Assembly: GCF_014698035.1 (NCBI RefSeq)
Contig: NZ_JACJSF010000002.1
Coordinates: 124,001 to 188,000 of the forward strand
Direction of reading: 5' to 3'
DNA from: Desmonostoc muscorum FACHB-395
GTDB lineage: Bacteria > Cyanobacteriota > Cyanobacteriia > Cyanobacteriales > Nostocaceae
DNA: 64,000 bases
Position numbers and translations under genes: made by a program. The notes under the pieces were generated by a model, which searched no databases, was not told where the DNA came from, and saw only the letters and a list, made by a program, of their open reading frames with translations. Below are positions 8,361-16,913 of this stretch, one piece after another (position 1 is the first letter of the stretch; every line of letters starts with the position of its first letter).

Positions 8361-8750
8361 TTTCTGCAAACCGCACACTCGAATTGTCCCAGCAAATCCA
8401 ATACAGTTCAGTTAAGCATCTCTTTCTTCTCTCTGCGTTCTCTGCGCCAACTCTTGGAGACGCTGCGCGTTGGCGGAAGCCTCTCGTAGAGAAGGCGGTT
8501 CGTTAAAAAAACGACTTTGGTAACAGAGTTTTAGCCTTAACTGAACCGTATTGCCAGCAAATTATCATTCTCTACGCAGCCCGTAGCACAATACACTTGA
8601 GTTAAGACTTGATCGGGACTTACGCATCTTTGGCTTTCAAGTCTGCCCGACTTTTAATCCCATTTACAAGTAAAGGCGTACATAAGTACGCCTTTCTAGC
8701 CGATTCATTTGTTGCCAAAATTTTTGAAAAATAGTCTACCTCAATGCATT
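8361..8750. other. Repeat-rich intergenic stretch
   Basis: It contains an interspersed motif (CTCTTGGAGACGCTGCGCG ... CTCTCGTAGAGAAGGCGG, about 8451-8500), a single GGGACTTACGCA end at about 8615-8626, and a perfect 9-bp hairpin AAAGGCGTA (8672-8680) / TACGCCTTT (8687-8695). No coding sequence is seen. Confidence 0.6.
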
Positions 8751-9056
8751 TTAGTTAAAAGAGTTTGAGAATTGATTGGGGTCTAGATTAGTAGGAAATA
8801 ATAAAATTTCCTTGCCTTCTAAGTTTGCCTTCTGGTGAAGCAAAATTGCCTTTTCCAAAGAACAATATTTAATTGGAACCCATCTGTCGCTATAAAAGTA
8901 GACAGTTACTCGGCTCATTGCATACTCTTTCAACGGCAGTGGAAGAGACCAGGACATGTCCACAGTTTGAACCTTACCTGTTGAGTCCATGCTTTGAACC
9001 TCAGTTATTAAGTATATATACTTTGACCCATTAGGATGATTTAAAGTAACTGTCAT
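8751..9056 (-). CDS. Hypothetical protein
   Basis: This 101-residue ORF has no recognisable motif, signal peptide or membrane segment. Composition is ordinary, with several aromatic residues (YIYLITEV, VTVYFYSDRWVPIKY) that suggest a beta-rich soluble fold. It stands alone between repeats on one side and a divergent-free gap on the other. A single ATG start is available and no other frame is open over the same span, which favours it being real, but conservation cannot be judged here. Confidence 0.55.
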   Translation of the reverse strand: MTVTLNHPNGSKYIYLITEVQSMDSTGKVQTVDMSWSLPLPLKEYAMSRVTVYFYSDRWVPIKYCSLEKAILLHQKANLEGKEILLFPTNLDPNQFSNSFN

Positions 9057-9231
9057 AAGTTACAAGAAACTGCCTTGAAGCTGAATCTTTAGGTAAAAAT
9101 TAGAATAATTAAAACTAACCTAAAGACATGGGATAAGTCAGTCTAAACTTATCATTTTTGGGTTCAAGGCTCATGGAATTCAAAGACTCGTTCACGAGTA
9201 TCAAAGACTCATCTGACGAATTATAGCGGTA

Positions 9232-9801
9232 CTAATGTTGATGCACTCGTTCAAGCAACCATAACGAAGCAACAGTACCCACAAAGTGAGCAGCAATCCC
9301 AGTGATGTCTGCCACAACCACAAAAACATCCATCGGTCGAATAATGTTATAGGGGTTGGTGATTGCGACTCCTGGAGGTTGGGATATAGATTTTGCCACT
9401 AGGACGAACACGGTTGAACCAGCACCGAAGAGAGTTAATAATATTCCTACTAAACTCACAATTATCCCCAGTCGGAGGATTTTAGTTGTATTTGGCTTAG
9501 TGGGATGCAAAGCTGGATTGGAATTTTCTAAAGCTTTGCCTATGCGGGTGTAACGAAAGTTCCAATAGAGACTGAATAACAATAGTACAATTCCGCAGAC
9601 AGCCCAAAATATACCAATTCCAAGACCAGCATTCTGTTGCTGAACAAATTCACGACCAGTCAAGGCAAACAACAAAGCTAAGACAGAAACCACTCCAATT
9701 GCCAATTGCAGCCAGAAAGAAATCCAACCTGTAAGGCGAATAGTATTACCAATTCCTCTAGTTTCTGCTGGTAGCGATCGCACTTCTGATTCTGTTTGCA
9801 T
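9232..9801 (-). CDS. DUF3611 family membrane protein
   Basis: This 189-residue integral membrane protein has four hydrophobic segments at about residues 25-47, 60-82, 108-133 and 155-182. The N-terminal pattern of an R-x-T-GWISFWLQL stretch followed by a hydrophobic helix matches the cyanobacterial and plastid DUF3611 family as I know it. Function is unknown; plastid relatives are placed in chloroplast membranes. It is a single gene on the minus strand with no obvious partner. A HIP1-like site lies within the first codons. Confidence 0.75.
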   Translation of the reverse strand: MQTESEVRSLPAETRGIGNTIRLTGWISFWLQLAIGVVSVLALLFALTGREFVQQQNAGLGIGIFWAVCGIVLLLFSLYWNFRYTRIGKALENSNPALHPTKPNTTKILRLGIIVSLVGILLTLFGAGSTVFVLVAKSISQPPGVAITNPYNIIRPMDVFVVVADITGIAAHFVGTVASLWLLERVHQH

Positions 9802-10230
9802 AAAAATTACCTTAATTTCCTACTGCCAAGAATATTGCCCCGGTTCGCGCCATACCCCCATCTTTAGACATAATCACAACATCCTGGGGAATAAATAAGG
9901 CAGGGGCCCAATACTTCTCGGTTAAGGGGAAAAGGGGAAAGGGGAAAGGGAAAAGGGAAAGAAAAAACCCTTAACCCTTACCCTTTAACCTTTTCCCCAA
10001 ACCCGATTCCGAGTTAAAAATGCTTTACCCGAGCAGTATTGGGGGCCAAGGGGGAGAAAAATTACCTCTTTCCCTTCTGCCTCTTCGTAATGCTTATAAT
10101 TTAAAGTCCTGCCAAACGATGTCAAGGTTTCAAACTCAGGGACGATGAATAATTAGCAATTAAATTGACAAAATTACACTATAAAGAGTGATATTAAGCG
10201 ATAGATAGCGCTTTTAAAGGACTAACGGGC
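9802..10230. other. Gene-free stretch with a purine/pyrimidine hairpin element
   Basis: A near-palindromic element spans about 9903-10047. Its outer arms are GGGGCCCAATACTTCTCGG (9903-9921) and CCCGAGCAGTATTGGGGGCC (10028-10047). Inside, a G/A-only run (about 9923-9966) is followed by a C/T-rich run (about 9967-10003) that could pair with it. The rest contains nothing recognisable. Confidence 0.65.
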
Positions 10231-10704
10231 ATGATTAAATCTTGGATGGTGATTGGGGGCGTGGCTTTCTTGGTTGCTTTAGCCGCTAACGTGATTACGC
10301 CTAGCGATCGCCAATGGTTCAAGCGCTTACAACGACCAAGATGGCTAACTTTTGAGGGCGCGATTCCAATTATCTGGACTGTAATATTTATTTGCGGTGC
10401 TTGGTCGGCTTATATTATCTGGGAAAAAGATCCAGGAAGCACCTCAACCTGGTTAATCATGGGTTTATATCTGCTGTTAGAAATAATTACTATCGCTTAT
10501 ACGCCTGTAATGTTTAGGCTTCGCAGTCTGAAAGTGGGTACAGTTCTTGGAGGCACAGGTTTTATCATTAGTGCTTTATTGATACTTGCGATCTTAGGTA
10601 TTTCTGGTTGGGCAGCATTGCTACTAGTTCCTTATTTGCTGTGGAGTCCCATTGGTACTTATACCACTTGGCAGATGATCAGTCTCAATCCTCAAGATGC
10701 CTAA
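10231..10704 (+). CDS. TspO/MBR family protein (copy 1)
   Basis: This 157-residue tryptophan-rich sensory protein has five hydrophobic segments, the fold of the TspO/translocator protein family. Typical marks are RPRW near residue 32, PIIWTVIFICGAWSAY, and a conserved tail (LLVPYLLWSPIGTYTTWQM). Family members bind tetrapyrroles or lipids and respond to stress and light; some degrade or sense porphyrins. The protein sits next to a second copy of equal length 90 bp downstream, clearly from tandem duplication. The start ATG is close to a weak AAGGACT ribosome site. Confidence 0.88.
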   Translation: MIKSWMVIGGVAFLVALAANVITPSDRQWFKRLQRPRWLTFEGAIPIIWTVIFICGAWSAYIIWEKDPGSTSTWLIMGLYLLLEIITIAYTPVMFRLRSLKVGTVLGGTGFIISALLILAILGISGWAALLLVPYLLWSPIGTYTTWQMISLNPQDA

Positions 10705-10794
10705 AATTCGCACCAACGAATGATTAAAGCTATGCCCTAAATTGTCAAACTTGCAGTGTATAACTTGACAAAATACACAAAGCTTGAGGTCATT

Positions 10795-11268
10795 ATGATT
10801 CCATCTTGGCTAATAATTGGGGCTGTAACTTTTTTCATCGCCCTTGGTAGTTTCTTGATTACGCCGCGTGATGTTAAATGGTTTGCACTGTTAAGTCGCC
10901 CTCGCTGGCTAGTTTTTGAACCTCTAATTCCACTCATCTGGACTGTGATTTTTATTTGTGGTGCAGCTTCAGCTTATATTGTCTGGGAAAAAAATCCCGG
11001 AAGCCCAATTACTTGGTTAATAATGGCTTTGTACCTTTTGGTGGAAATTATCACCGTTGCCTACATACCTATAATGCTGAGGTTTCGTAGTCTCAAAGCT
11101 GGGGAAATTCTTGGGCTAGTTGGTTTGATTTCAGGTGTTGTCCTCGCAATTTGCGTTTTGCCGATTTCTCTAATGGCGGCGCTGTTACTCCTTCCCTATC
11201 TAATTTGGACTCCCATTGGTACTTACACCACCGACGAGTTAAAAGAGTTAAATCCTCAAGATGCTTGA
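10795..11268 (+). CDS. TspO/MBR family protein (copy 2)
   Basis: This second TspO-like protein has the same length (157 residues) as copy 1 when begun at the ATG at 10795. That start is preferred over a GTG at 10756 because it aligns with copy 1 and has TTGAGGTC upstream. Five membrane segments, RPRWLVFEPLIPLIWT and the C-terminal LLPYLIWTPIGTYTT are shared with copy 1, while the loops differ. Both end in LNPQDA. The pair is probably co-transcribed; divergence suggests the two copies may have different ligands or timing. Confidence 0.88.
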   Translation: MIPSWLIIGAVTFFIALGSFLITPRDVKWFALLSRPRWLVFEPLIPLIWTVIFICGAASAYIVWEKNPGSPITWLIMALYLLVEIITVAYIPIMLRFRSLKAGEILGLVGLISGVVLAICVLPISLMAALLLLPYLIWTPIGTYTTDELKELNPQDA

Positions 11269-11492
11269 AGAAGTATTCAGTAGTCTGAATTCAGTAGTCA
11301 GAAGAAAGTGTGGGATGAACGCTTATTTATTGCTTATGGATTCCGCAAGAAAGATTTAGCATTTAGTTTCACCATTTATTCAGCGTTTGATGTGAGTAAG
11401 TCCGCCAGTCAGACTCCAATTCAATTCTGTAGCTTGCTTCCCTGAAAGGGTATTCTGAATTCTGACTCCTGAATTCTTTTGTGATAACACAT

Positions 11493-12200
11493 CTATGCAA
11501 TACGGCCATAACGTGCTGTGACAGGATTTGCTGGATTGGATTGATTATTTAGCCAAGCCCACATTTGATCGCCAACAGAAAAATGCCACCACTCTCTGGG
11601 ATTGCGTTGAAACCCTGCTTTTAACATTACATCTTGCAATAGCTGGCGGTAAGCATGATACTTTTGTGCTTCTGGGTTGTCATTATTGGCATAATAATCG
11701 GGATGCGATCGCTGTGACATTTCATCAATCGGCGAACCCATATTTACTATTTGCCCAATATCATCTACTAAAGTCACATCCACCGCCGCACCTGTACTGT
11801 GAGGAGGCGGAGTTTTTTCATCCAAACTTGGTGCAGCCCAAATTGCATAAACCGCTTCCCAAACTTCTTGACGTTGGTTTGGGGATAACTCCACGTTAGT
11901 TAATCCCCTATCCTGCACTGCTTGAGTGAAGCTGTAATCTACCATAAACTGCTGAACTGCGATCGGGCGATAAGCATCAAAGATTTGGATATGCCAGTTA
12001 GGATGCAACACTTCAAGATAATTTTGCGCTTGCCTCAAATTTTTAATAACGCTTTGACGAAGATAATAAGGAGAGTGTTCGCCATAGGGCGCACCTAATT
12101 TTTCATAAGGATGAGGAGATTCCACCGCAAACAATTCTAAAGGAATTTCAATTAGCGGTTCACCACACTCGAAAATTGGGATTTGATGATAAGGTCTCAT
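11493..12200 (-). CDS. VanX-like D-alanyl-D-alanine dipeptidase (M15D)
   Basis: This 235-residue zinc dipeptidase has FDAYRP near residue 80, HSTGAAVDV with the first His and the Asp zinc ligands, and EWWHFS near residue 200 with the catalytic Glu and the final zinc His. These are the hallmark motifs of peptidase family M15D. Without vanH/vanA partners it is likely a housekeeping or cell-wall-recycling enzyme that splits D-Ala-D-Ala, rather than a vancomycin resistance gene. No signal peptide is visible, so it should act in the cytoplasm. Confidence 0.9.
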   Translation of the reverse strand: MRPYHQIPIFECGEPLIEIPLELFAVESPHPYEKLGAPYGEHSPYYLRQSVIKNLRQAQNYLEVLHPNWHIQIFDAYRPIAVQQFMVDYSFTQAVQDRGLTNVELSPNQRQEVWEAVYAIWAAPSLDEKTPPPHSTGAAVDVTLVDDIGQIVNMGSPIDEMSQRSHPDYYANNDNPEAQKYHAYRQLLQDVMLKAGFQRNPREWWHFSVGDQMWAWLNNQSNPANPVTARYGRIA

Positions 12201-12696
12201 CTAGTCAGCCACACAAAACATTACGGATTTCAACGCAAGCATAACATTCTTAGGACTTACGCAGAAGAGATCCCCCAACCCCCTTAAAAAGGCAGGGCTG
12301 ATTCATTCCATTTCAAACAGGATTTGTCAAGATGGTTAGCAAGAAAATTGTAAGTAAGCGTGACGAAGAGATGAACATTTAAGCACTGAAATATCAGTAA
12401 AATAGTTGGTTTCATCGGCACGCCAGTAACAAAATAACTAATTTTTAATCGCTAGAACCCTTGATTTTTAAAGCTCTTTGGGGAATGAATCAGCCCTGCT
12501 TAAAAAGGGGGCTAAAACTCATATTTGATTTTTGAAAAACCTCGTACAACTCAAAAAGCCTTCTTTCCTATTGCCTATTGCCTCTTGCCTTCCCACGCAA
12601 ATAAGTTTAAAAATCAAAGCGGATTTCTATATAAGATTAAACTCTACTTGAATATTGTGCTGTTTCCTTTGTGTCCTTGCGGTTTGTGTCTCCAAA
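12201..12696. other. Gene-free stretch holding a repeat element
   Basis: It holds a TTAGGACTTACGCA end at 12250-12263 and the inverted-repeat element at 12281-12512 (listed separately). The remainder, up to the decarboxylase start, is open in one frame but reads as unconserved translation of noncoding DNA. Confidence 0.6.
12281..12512. mobile_element. MITE-like element with long inverted repeats
   Basis: GCAGGGCTGATTCATTCC (12292-12309) is perfectly inverted at 12482-12499. Outer flanks CCCCCTTAAAAAG and TTAAAAAGGGGG extend the ends to about 30 bp with mismatches. The ~230-bp unit encodes nothing, which fits a non-autonomous transposon remnant. Confidence 0.7.
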
Positions 12697-14184
12697 ATGC
12701 TCAATCAAAACCAAACACCATTATTAGATGCGTTAAAAGCCAATGCAGCAAGACCTCATGCACCTTTTTACACCCCAGGACATAAACTAGGTAAGGGAAT
12801 TTCTCAACCCTTGGCTGATTTACTTGGTAAGGCTGTATTTCGCGCTGATTTAACCGAATTAGCAGATTTAGATAATCTCTTTGCACCCCAAGGTGTTATC
12901 CAAGCAGCGCAACAACTAGCAGCACAAGCTTTTGGCGCTTCGCAAACATGGTTTCTTGTCAATGGTTCTACCTGTGGGATTGAAGCAGCAATTCTCGCTA
13001 CCTGTGGTACAGGCGATAAAATCATTTTGCCTCGCAATGTGCATTCTTCTGCGATCGCTGGTTTAATTCTCTCCGGTGCAATACCAATTTTTCTCAATCC
13101 TGAATACGATCCAGTTTTAGATATTGCCCACAGCATCACGCCCAATGCTGTAGAATCTGCACTCCAACAACATCCAGACGCTAAAGCAGTGTTGACAGTT
13201 TACCCAACATATTACGGCGTTTGTGGAGATTTGAGTGCGATCGCCAATATTACCCATCAATACAATATTCCTTTACTCGTAGATGAGGCACACGGCGCAC
13301 ACTTTGCCTTTCATCCCAAATTACCCACTCCAGCTTTAGCCGCAGGTGCAGATTTAACTGTACAATCCATCCATAAAGTACTTGGTGCAATGACACAGGC
13401 ATCAATGCTGCATATCCAAGGTAATAGGATAGATTGCGATCGCATCAATAAAGCTTTACAACTTGTACAATCTACCAGTCCTAGTTATTTACTTTTAGCT
13501 TCTTTAGATGCAGCACGTCAGCAAATGGCACTCCACGGCAAAATGCTGATGTCTCGCACACTGCAACTTGCTAATGAAGCTAGAACAAAAATCAGTCAAA
13601 TTCCTGGATTATCTGTCTTACAGATTCTTAGCCCCCCTTATCAAGGGGGGTTGGGGGGATCTCCCGACTTTGTGGCTTTAGACGAAACACGCTTAACTGT
13701 CACTGTTTCTGGTTTAGGCTTAACCGGATTTGAAGCAGATGAAATTCTAGATGAAAAATTTGCTGTCACTGCTGAATTCGCTTCACTGCAACATATCACC
13801 TTTATCATTAGTTTAGGCAACACCCCAGCCGATATCAAGCAATTAGTGCAAGGTTTTACCACTCTTGCTAAAGAATATCGTCGAAGCAACTTGACTGTTA
13901 CAAATCCTAATTTGCAAAATCTTTTAACTACACAGGGTCATACTTTACATTCTTCTCCCCGTGAAGCCTTTTTTGCTGTCAGTGAAACATTGCCTTTAGC
14001 ACAAACAAGCGATCGCATCTGTGCCGAAATTATCTGTCCCTATCCCCCAGGAATTCCTGTGTTAATGCCGGGAGAAATCATCACCAAACCCGTCCTTGAT
14101 TACCTGCAACAAATCCAAGCAATGGGGGGATTTATCAGTGGTTGCAATGACTCTAGCCTCAAAACTTTGAAAGTTGTGAAATAA
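12697..14184 (+). CDS. Orn/Lys/Arg decarboxylase family protein (PLP-dependent)
   Basis: The start is set at the ATG at 12697 (495 residues), since the upstream open region is noncoding. The N-terminus has the family entry APFYTPGHKLG. The core has GSTCGIEAA, YPTYYGVCGD, VDEAHGAH and SIHKVLGAMTQ, whose Lys should form the PLP Schiff base. The family decarboxylates basic amino acids to polyamine precursors (cadaverine, agmatine, putrescine); substrate choice is unclear. The C-terminal domain includes CPYPPGIPVLMPGE, typical of the group. An odd in-frame insert LSPPYQGGLGGSP (bases about 13627-13665) comes from a C/G-run repeat common as intergenic DNA. Confidence 0.88.
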   Translation: MLNQNQTPLLDALKANAARPHAPFYTPGHKLGKGISQPLADLLGKAVFRADLTELADLDNLFAPQGVIQAAQQLAAQAFGASQTWFLVNGSTCGIEAAILATCGTGDKIILPRNVHSSAIAGLILSGAIPIFLNPEYDPVLDIAHSITPNAVESALQQHPDAKAVLTVYPTYYGVCGDLSAIANITHQYNIPLLVDEAHGAHFAFHPKLPTPALAAGADLTVQSIHKVLGAMTQASMLHIQGNRIDCDRINKALQLVQSTSPSYLLLASLDAARQQMALHGKMLMSRTLQLANEARTKISQIPGLSVLQILSPPYQGGLGGSPDFVALDETRLTVTVSGLGLTGFEADEILDEKFAVTAEFASLQHITFIISLGNTPADIKQLVQGFTTLAKEYRRSNLTVTNPNLQNLLTTQGHTLHSSPREAFFAVSETLPLAQTSDRICAEIICPYPPGIPVLMPGEIITKPVLDYLQQIQAMGGFISGCNDSSLKTLKVVK

Positions 14185-14371
14185 CGTCCTAATGTTAATT
14201 CGCCACAAACGCAATCAAGCAACTTGTCTGAAATAATCAGAAGTTTTTGACAGCATAGCGCATGACGCGAACTTGTTTAGAGATTTTCGCTCATCTGTTA
14301 TTTCCTTGCTCTCTAGCTTCTACAATAAGGATAGACTTTATTGAGATTTGTATAGTTGGGGAAAAGCTGTC

Positions 14372-15391
14372 ATGGCTCCCGCCGTTTTAATTCAGAATCT
14401 GCAAAAACGTTACGGTACAGTGGTTGCCGTCCAGGATGTTTCATTTCAGGTAGAGCCGGGAGAAATCTTTGGTTTACTTGGCCCCAACGGTGCTGGGAAA
14501 ACTACTACCTTGCGTGCCTTGTGTACGCTGACCACACCGGATGCTGGCAAAATCGAAGTATCTGGCATCTCTGTGTTAGATAATCCGAGGGTGGCAAGGC
14601 AACGACTAGGCTATGTTGCTCAGGAAGTAGCTATAGATAAGGTGCTAACTGGAAAAGAACTGCTGCAATTGCAAGCAGCACTTTATCACCTTCCACGCGC
14701 AGTAGCCAAACAGCGCATTGAGACAGTATTAGATTTACTCGGTTTGCAAGAATACGCCAATAAAAAGACAGGAACCTATTCTGGCGGTTTACGCAAGCGT
14801 CTAGACTTGGCTGCTGGATTGCTCCATGCACCAGATGTTCTGGTATTGGATGAGCCAACTGTAGGACTTGATATAGAAACCCGCTTTGTGGTATGGGATT
14901 TCCTGCGAAAATTACGCGCTTCTGGGACGACGGTAGTAATTACCAGCCATTACCTAGAAGAAATTGACGCTTTAGCCGATCGCGTGGCAATTATAGATCG
15001 GGGCGTGGTAATTGCCTCTGGGACACCTTCACAATTAAAAGATCAAGTCGGGGGCGATCGCATCACCTTGCGAATCCGAGAGTTTTCCCCCAGCGAGGAA
15101 GCAGAAAAAGCGAAAAACCTCTTGCAATCTTTGCCCTTTGTGCAAGAAGTGATCATCAACAGCGCTCAAGGTAATTCCCTCAACTTAGTGGTGACACCTC
15201 AAAACGATGTTCTCATTAACATACAGCAAGCGCTGAATACTGCTGGCTTGCCCATATTTGGTATTGCCCAATCTCGCCCCAGCCTCGATGACGTTTATCT
15301 CGCCGCTACAGGACGCACCCTAATGGATGCAGAACTGGCAGCCGTCGCCACCCGCGATCCCAAAGCTGAGAAAAAGCAGCTTATGAGATAG
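14372..15391 (+). CDS. ABC-2 type transporter, ATP-binding protein
   Basis: The start is set at the ATG at 14372 (339 residues); a TTG at 14348 is less likely. Motifs are Walker A GPNGAGKTT, Q-loop VAQE, signature YSGGLRKRLDLA, Walker B VLVLDEPTVGLD and switch His in TSHY. The C-terminal extension of about 100 residues after the nucleotide-binding domain resembles the DrrA/daunorubicin-resistance subfamily. With the permease 126 bp downstream it should form an exporter, two copies of each subunit. The exported substrate is unknown. Confidence 0.92.
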   Translation: MAPAVLIQNLQKRYGTVVAVQDVSFQVEPGEIFGLLGPNGAGKTTTLRALCTLTTPDAGKIEVSGISVLDNPRVARQRLGYVAQEVAIDKVLTGKELLQLQAALYHLPRAVAKQRIETVLDLLGLQEYANKKTGTYSGGLRKRLDLAAGLLHAPDVLVLDEPTVGLDIETRFVVWDFLRKLRASGTTVVITSHYLEEIDALADRVAIIDRGVVIASGTPSQLKDQVGGDRITLRIREFSPSEEAEKAKNLLQSLPFVQEVIINSAQGNSLNLVVTPQNDVLINIQQALNTAGLPIFGIAQSRPSLDDVYLAATGRTLMDAELAAVATRDPKAEKKQLMR

Positions 15392-15415
15392 GGAATGGGG
15401 AGTGAAGAAGGGAAT

Positions 15416-15462
15416 AGGTGACAGGTTACAGGGTACAGATTATTCCCTGTCACCTGTCACCT
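15416..15462. repeat. Long hairpin between the two ABC transporter genes
   Basis: The arms AGGTGACAGGTTACAGGG and CCCTGTCACCTGTCACCT pair at 17 of 18 positions around an 11-nt loop. Placed between ATPase and permease, it could stabilise mRNA or attenuate transcription, or simply be a mobile palindrome. Confidence 0.75.
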
Positions 15463-15517
15463 CTCCCCTAATCCCAATCCCCAATCTAAAATTCAAAATC
15501 CAAAATCTAAAATTTCT

Positions 15518-16408
15518 ATGAGCGTTACTCCTAAATCTGATATCAATTGGCAATCACTAGCATCGCCACCAGCAGATGTTAATGCTGCACCTAGCTTTTT
15601 CGGTGAATTAGTACAAGAGACGTTGGCTTTAACTCGTCGCTTGTTTATTCAGTTGCAACGCCGTCCCTCATCTTTGGTTGCCGGAATTATTCAGCCAGTC
15701 ATGTGGTTGATACTGTTTGGTGCTTTGTTCCAAAATGCCCCCAAGGGTATATTTGGCAATACAACAACAAATTACGGACAATTTTTAGCTGCCGGCATAA
15801 TTGTGTTTACAGCCTTTGCTGGGGCGCTGAATGCTGGTTTACCCGTAATGTTTGACCGCGAGTTCGGCTTTTTGAATCGTTTGCTGGTAGCACCGTTAGC
15901 ATCACGGTTTTCCATTGTCTTTGCTTCGGCAATCTTTATCATCAGCCAGAGTTTGCTGCAAGCAGCCGTGATTGTAGCGGCGGCGGCGTTTTTGGGCGCT
16001 GGACTACCCGATGCAGTCGGTTTAAGTGCGATCGCTCTCATTGTCTTCTTATTAGCTTTGGGCGTAACAGCCATCTCTCTCGGTTTAGCTTTCGCCCTAC
16101 CCGGACACATTGAACTGATTGCAGTGATTTTTGTCACTAATCTACCATTATTGTTCGCTAGTACTGCTTTAGCTCCTCTATCGTTCATGCCTCAGTGGTT
16201 ACAGGTTATCGCTACCCTGAATCCTCTTAGCTATGCGATCGAACCCATTCGCTATCTGTATCTTCACAGTAGTTGGGGACTAAGTAGTGTCGTTATGCAG
16301 GCTCCTTGGGGTGATGTTACCTTTGGGGGAGCATTGCTGGTATTGTTTGGCTTTGCCGTTGTCGCCTTACTGAGCATTCAACCCCAACTGCGGCGGACTC
16401 TTGCTTAA
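15518..16408 (+). CDS. ABC-2 type transporter, permease
   Basis: This 296-residue membrane protein is the partner of the upstream ATPase. A soluble N-terminus of ~40 residues is followed by six hydrophobic segments between about residues 55 and 290. RRPSSLVAGIIQPVMWLILFGALF and the block ending LNPLSYAIEPIRYLYL are typical of ABC-2/DrrB-like permeases. It should form the membrane channel for export of a lipid, drug or polysaccharide-type substrate. Translation starts at an ATG without a strong ribosome site, behind a long hairpin. Confidence 0.9.
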   Translation: MSVTPKSDINWQSLASPPADVNAAPSFFGELVQETLALTRRLFIQLQRRPSSLVAGIIQPVMWLILFGALFQNAPKGIFGNTTTNYGQFLAAGIIVFTAFAGALNAGLPVMFDREFGFLNRLLVAPLASRFSIVFASAIFIISQSLLQAAVIVAAAAFLGAGLPDAVGLSAIALIVFLLALGVTAISLGLAFALPGHIELIAVIFVTNLPLLFASTALAPLSFMPQWLQVIATLNPLSYAIEPIRYLYLHSSWGLSSVVMQAPWGDVTFGGALLVLFGFAVVALLSIQPQLRRTLA

Positions 16409-16444
16409 AGAGATAAAATAGAGCAATTTTAGCGTCAAAATCCC

Positions 16445-16843
16445 ATGAAAAAACCATTTTTACAAATTCCTAGACTCCTTGTAGCTACCGTGGCAGGCAT
16501 TAGCTTTGCTTCCTTGCTCATGGCTCAACCCAGTTCGGCTCAACAAGTCAGCCCAGCCGATGCTTTTCCCAGTAATAGTACAACAGACCAAAATACCGAT
16601 CCGTTCTCTCGTTCAAACGCAGATAATTTCAATATGTTTGACCTGATTCATCGGGCAAATTTTGGGACTCTCAACTGGAATTCTGACCAACAGAACGAAC
16701 AACTAGACTCAGCCGCAGCAGCCTTTAAAGCAAGGCAACAAAAACTAATTCGAGGTGAACAACAGCAAGCAAGTCCCAGTTTGCCATCGTTTACACTACC
16801 ATCAGCTACGCCGCCATCGGTTACACCACAATCAGGTAACTGA
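16445..16843 (+). CDS. Exported hypothetical protein, Pro/Ser/Thr-rich tail
   Basis: This 132-residue protein has a clear signal peptide (MKKPF..., hydrophobic core, PSSAQQ with cleavage after Ala near residue 32). The mature part is rich in N, D, Q and S. It contains a short conserved-looking block around FNMFDLIHRANFGT, and ends in a Ser/Pro/Thr tail (SLPSFTLPSATPPSVTPQ). It starts 36 bp after the ABC permease and could be in the same transcript. No known domain is recognised. Confidence 0.72.
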   Translation: MKKPFLQIPRLLVATVAGISFASLLMAQPSSAQQVSPADAFPSNSTTDQNTDPFSRSNADNFNMFDLIHRANFGTLNWNSDQQNEQLDSAAAAFKARQQKLIRGEQQQASPSLPSFTLPSATPPSVTPQSGN

Positions 16844-16857
16844 ATTCAAGCAAAGAA

Positions 16858-16881
16858 CCCCAAGCCTCTAGAGGCTCGGGG
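16858..16881. terminator. Bidirectional hairpin between convergent genes
   Basis: CCCCAAGCCTC and GAGGCTCGGGG pair with one mismatch across a 2-nt gap. It lies exactly between a plus-strand stop (16843) and a minus-strand stop (16914), the place expected for a shared terminator. T-runs are weak on both sides. Confidence 0.6.
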
Positions 16882-16913
16882 CTGAGACTATTTAAAAAAT
16901 CCTAGGTAAAAAA

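Noticed and set aside
12525-12785. 86-codon plus-strand ORF before the decarboxylase
   Set aside because: It overlaps the true decarboxylase N-terminus in another frame and reads as translated spacer.
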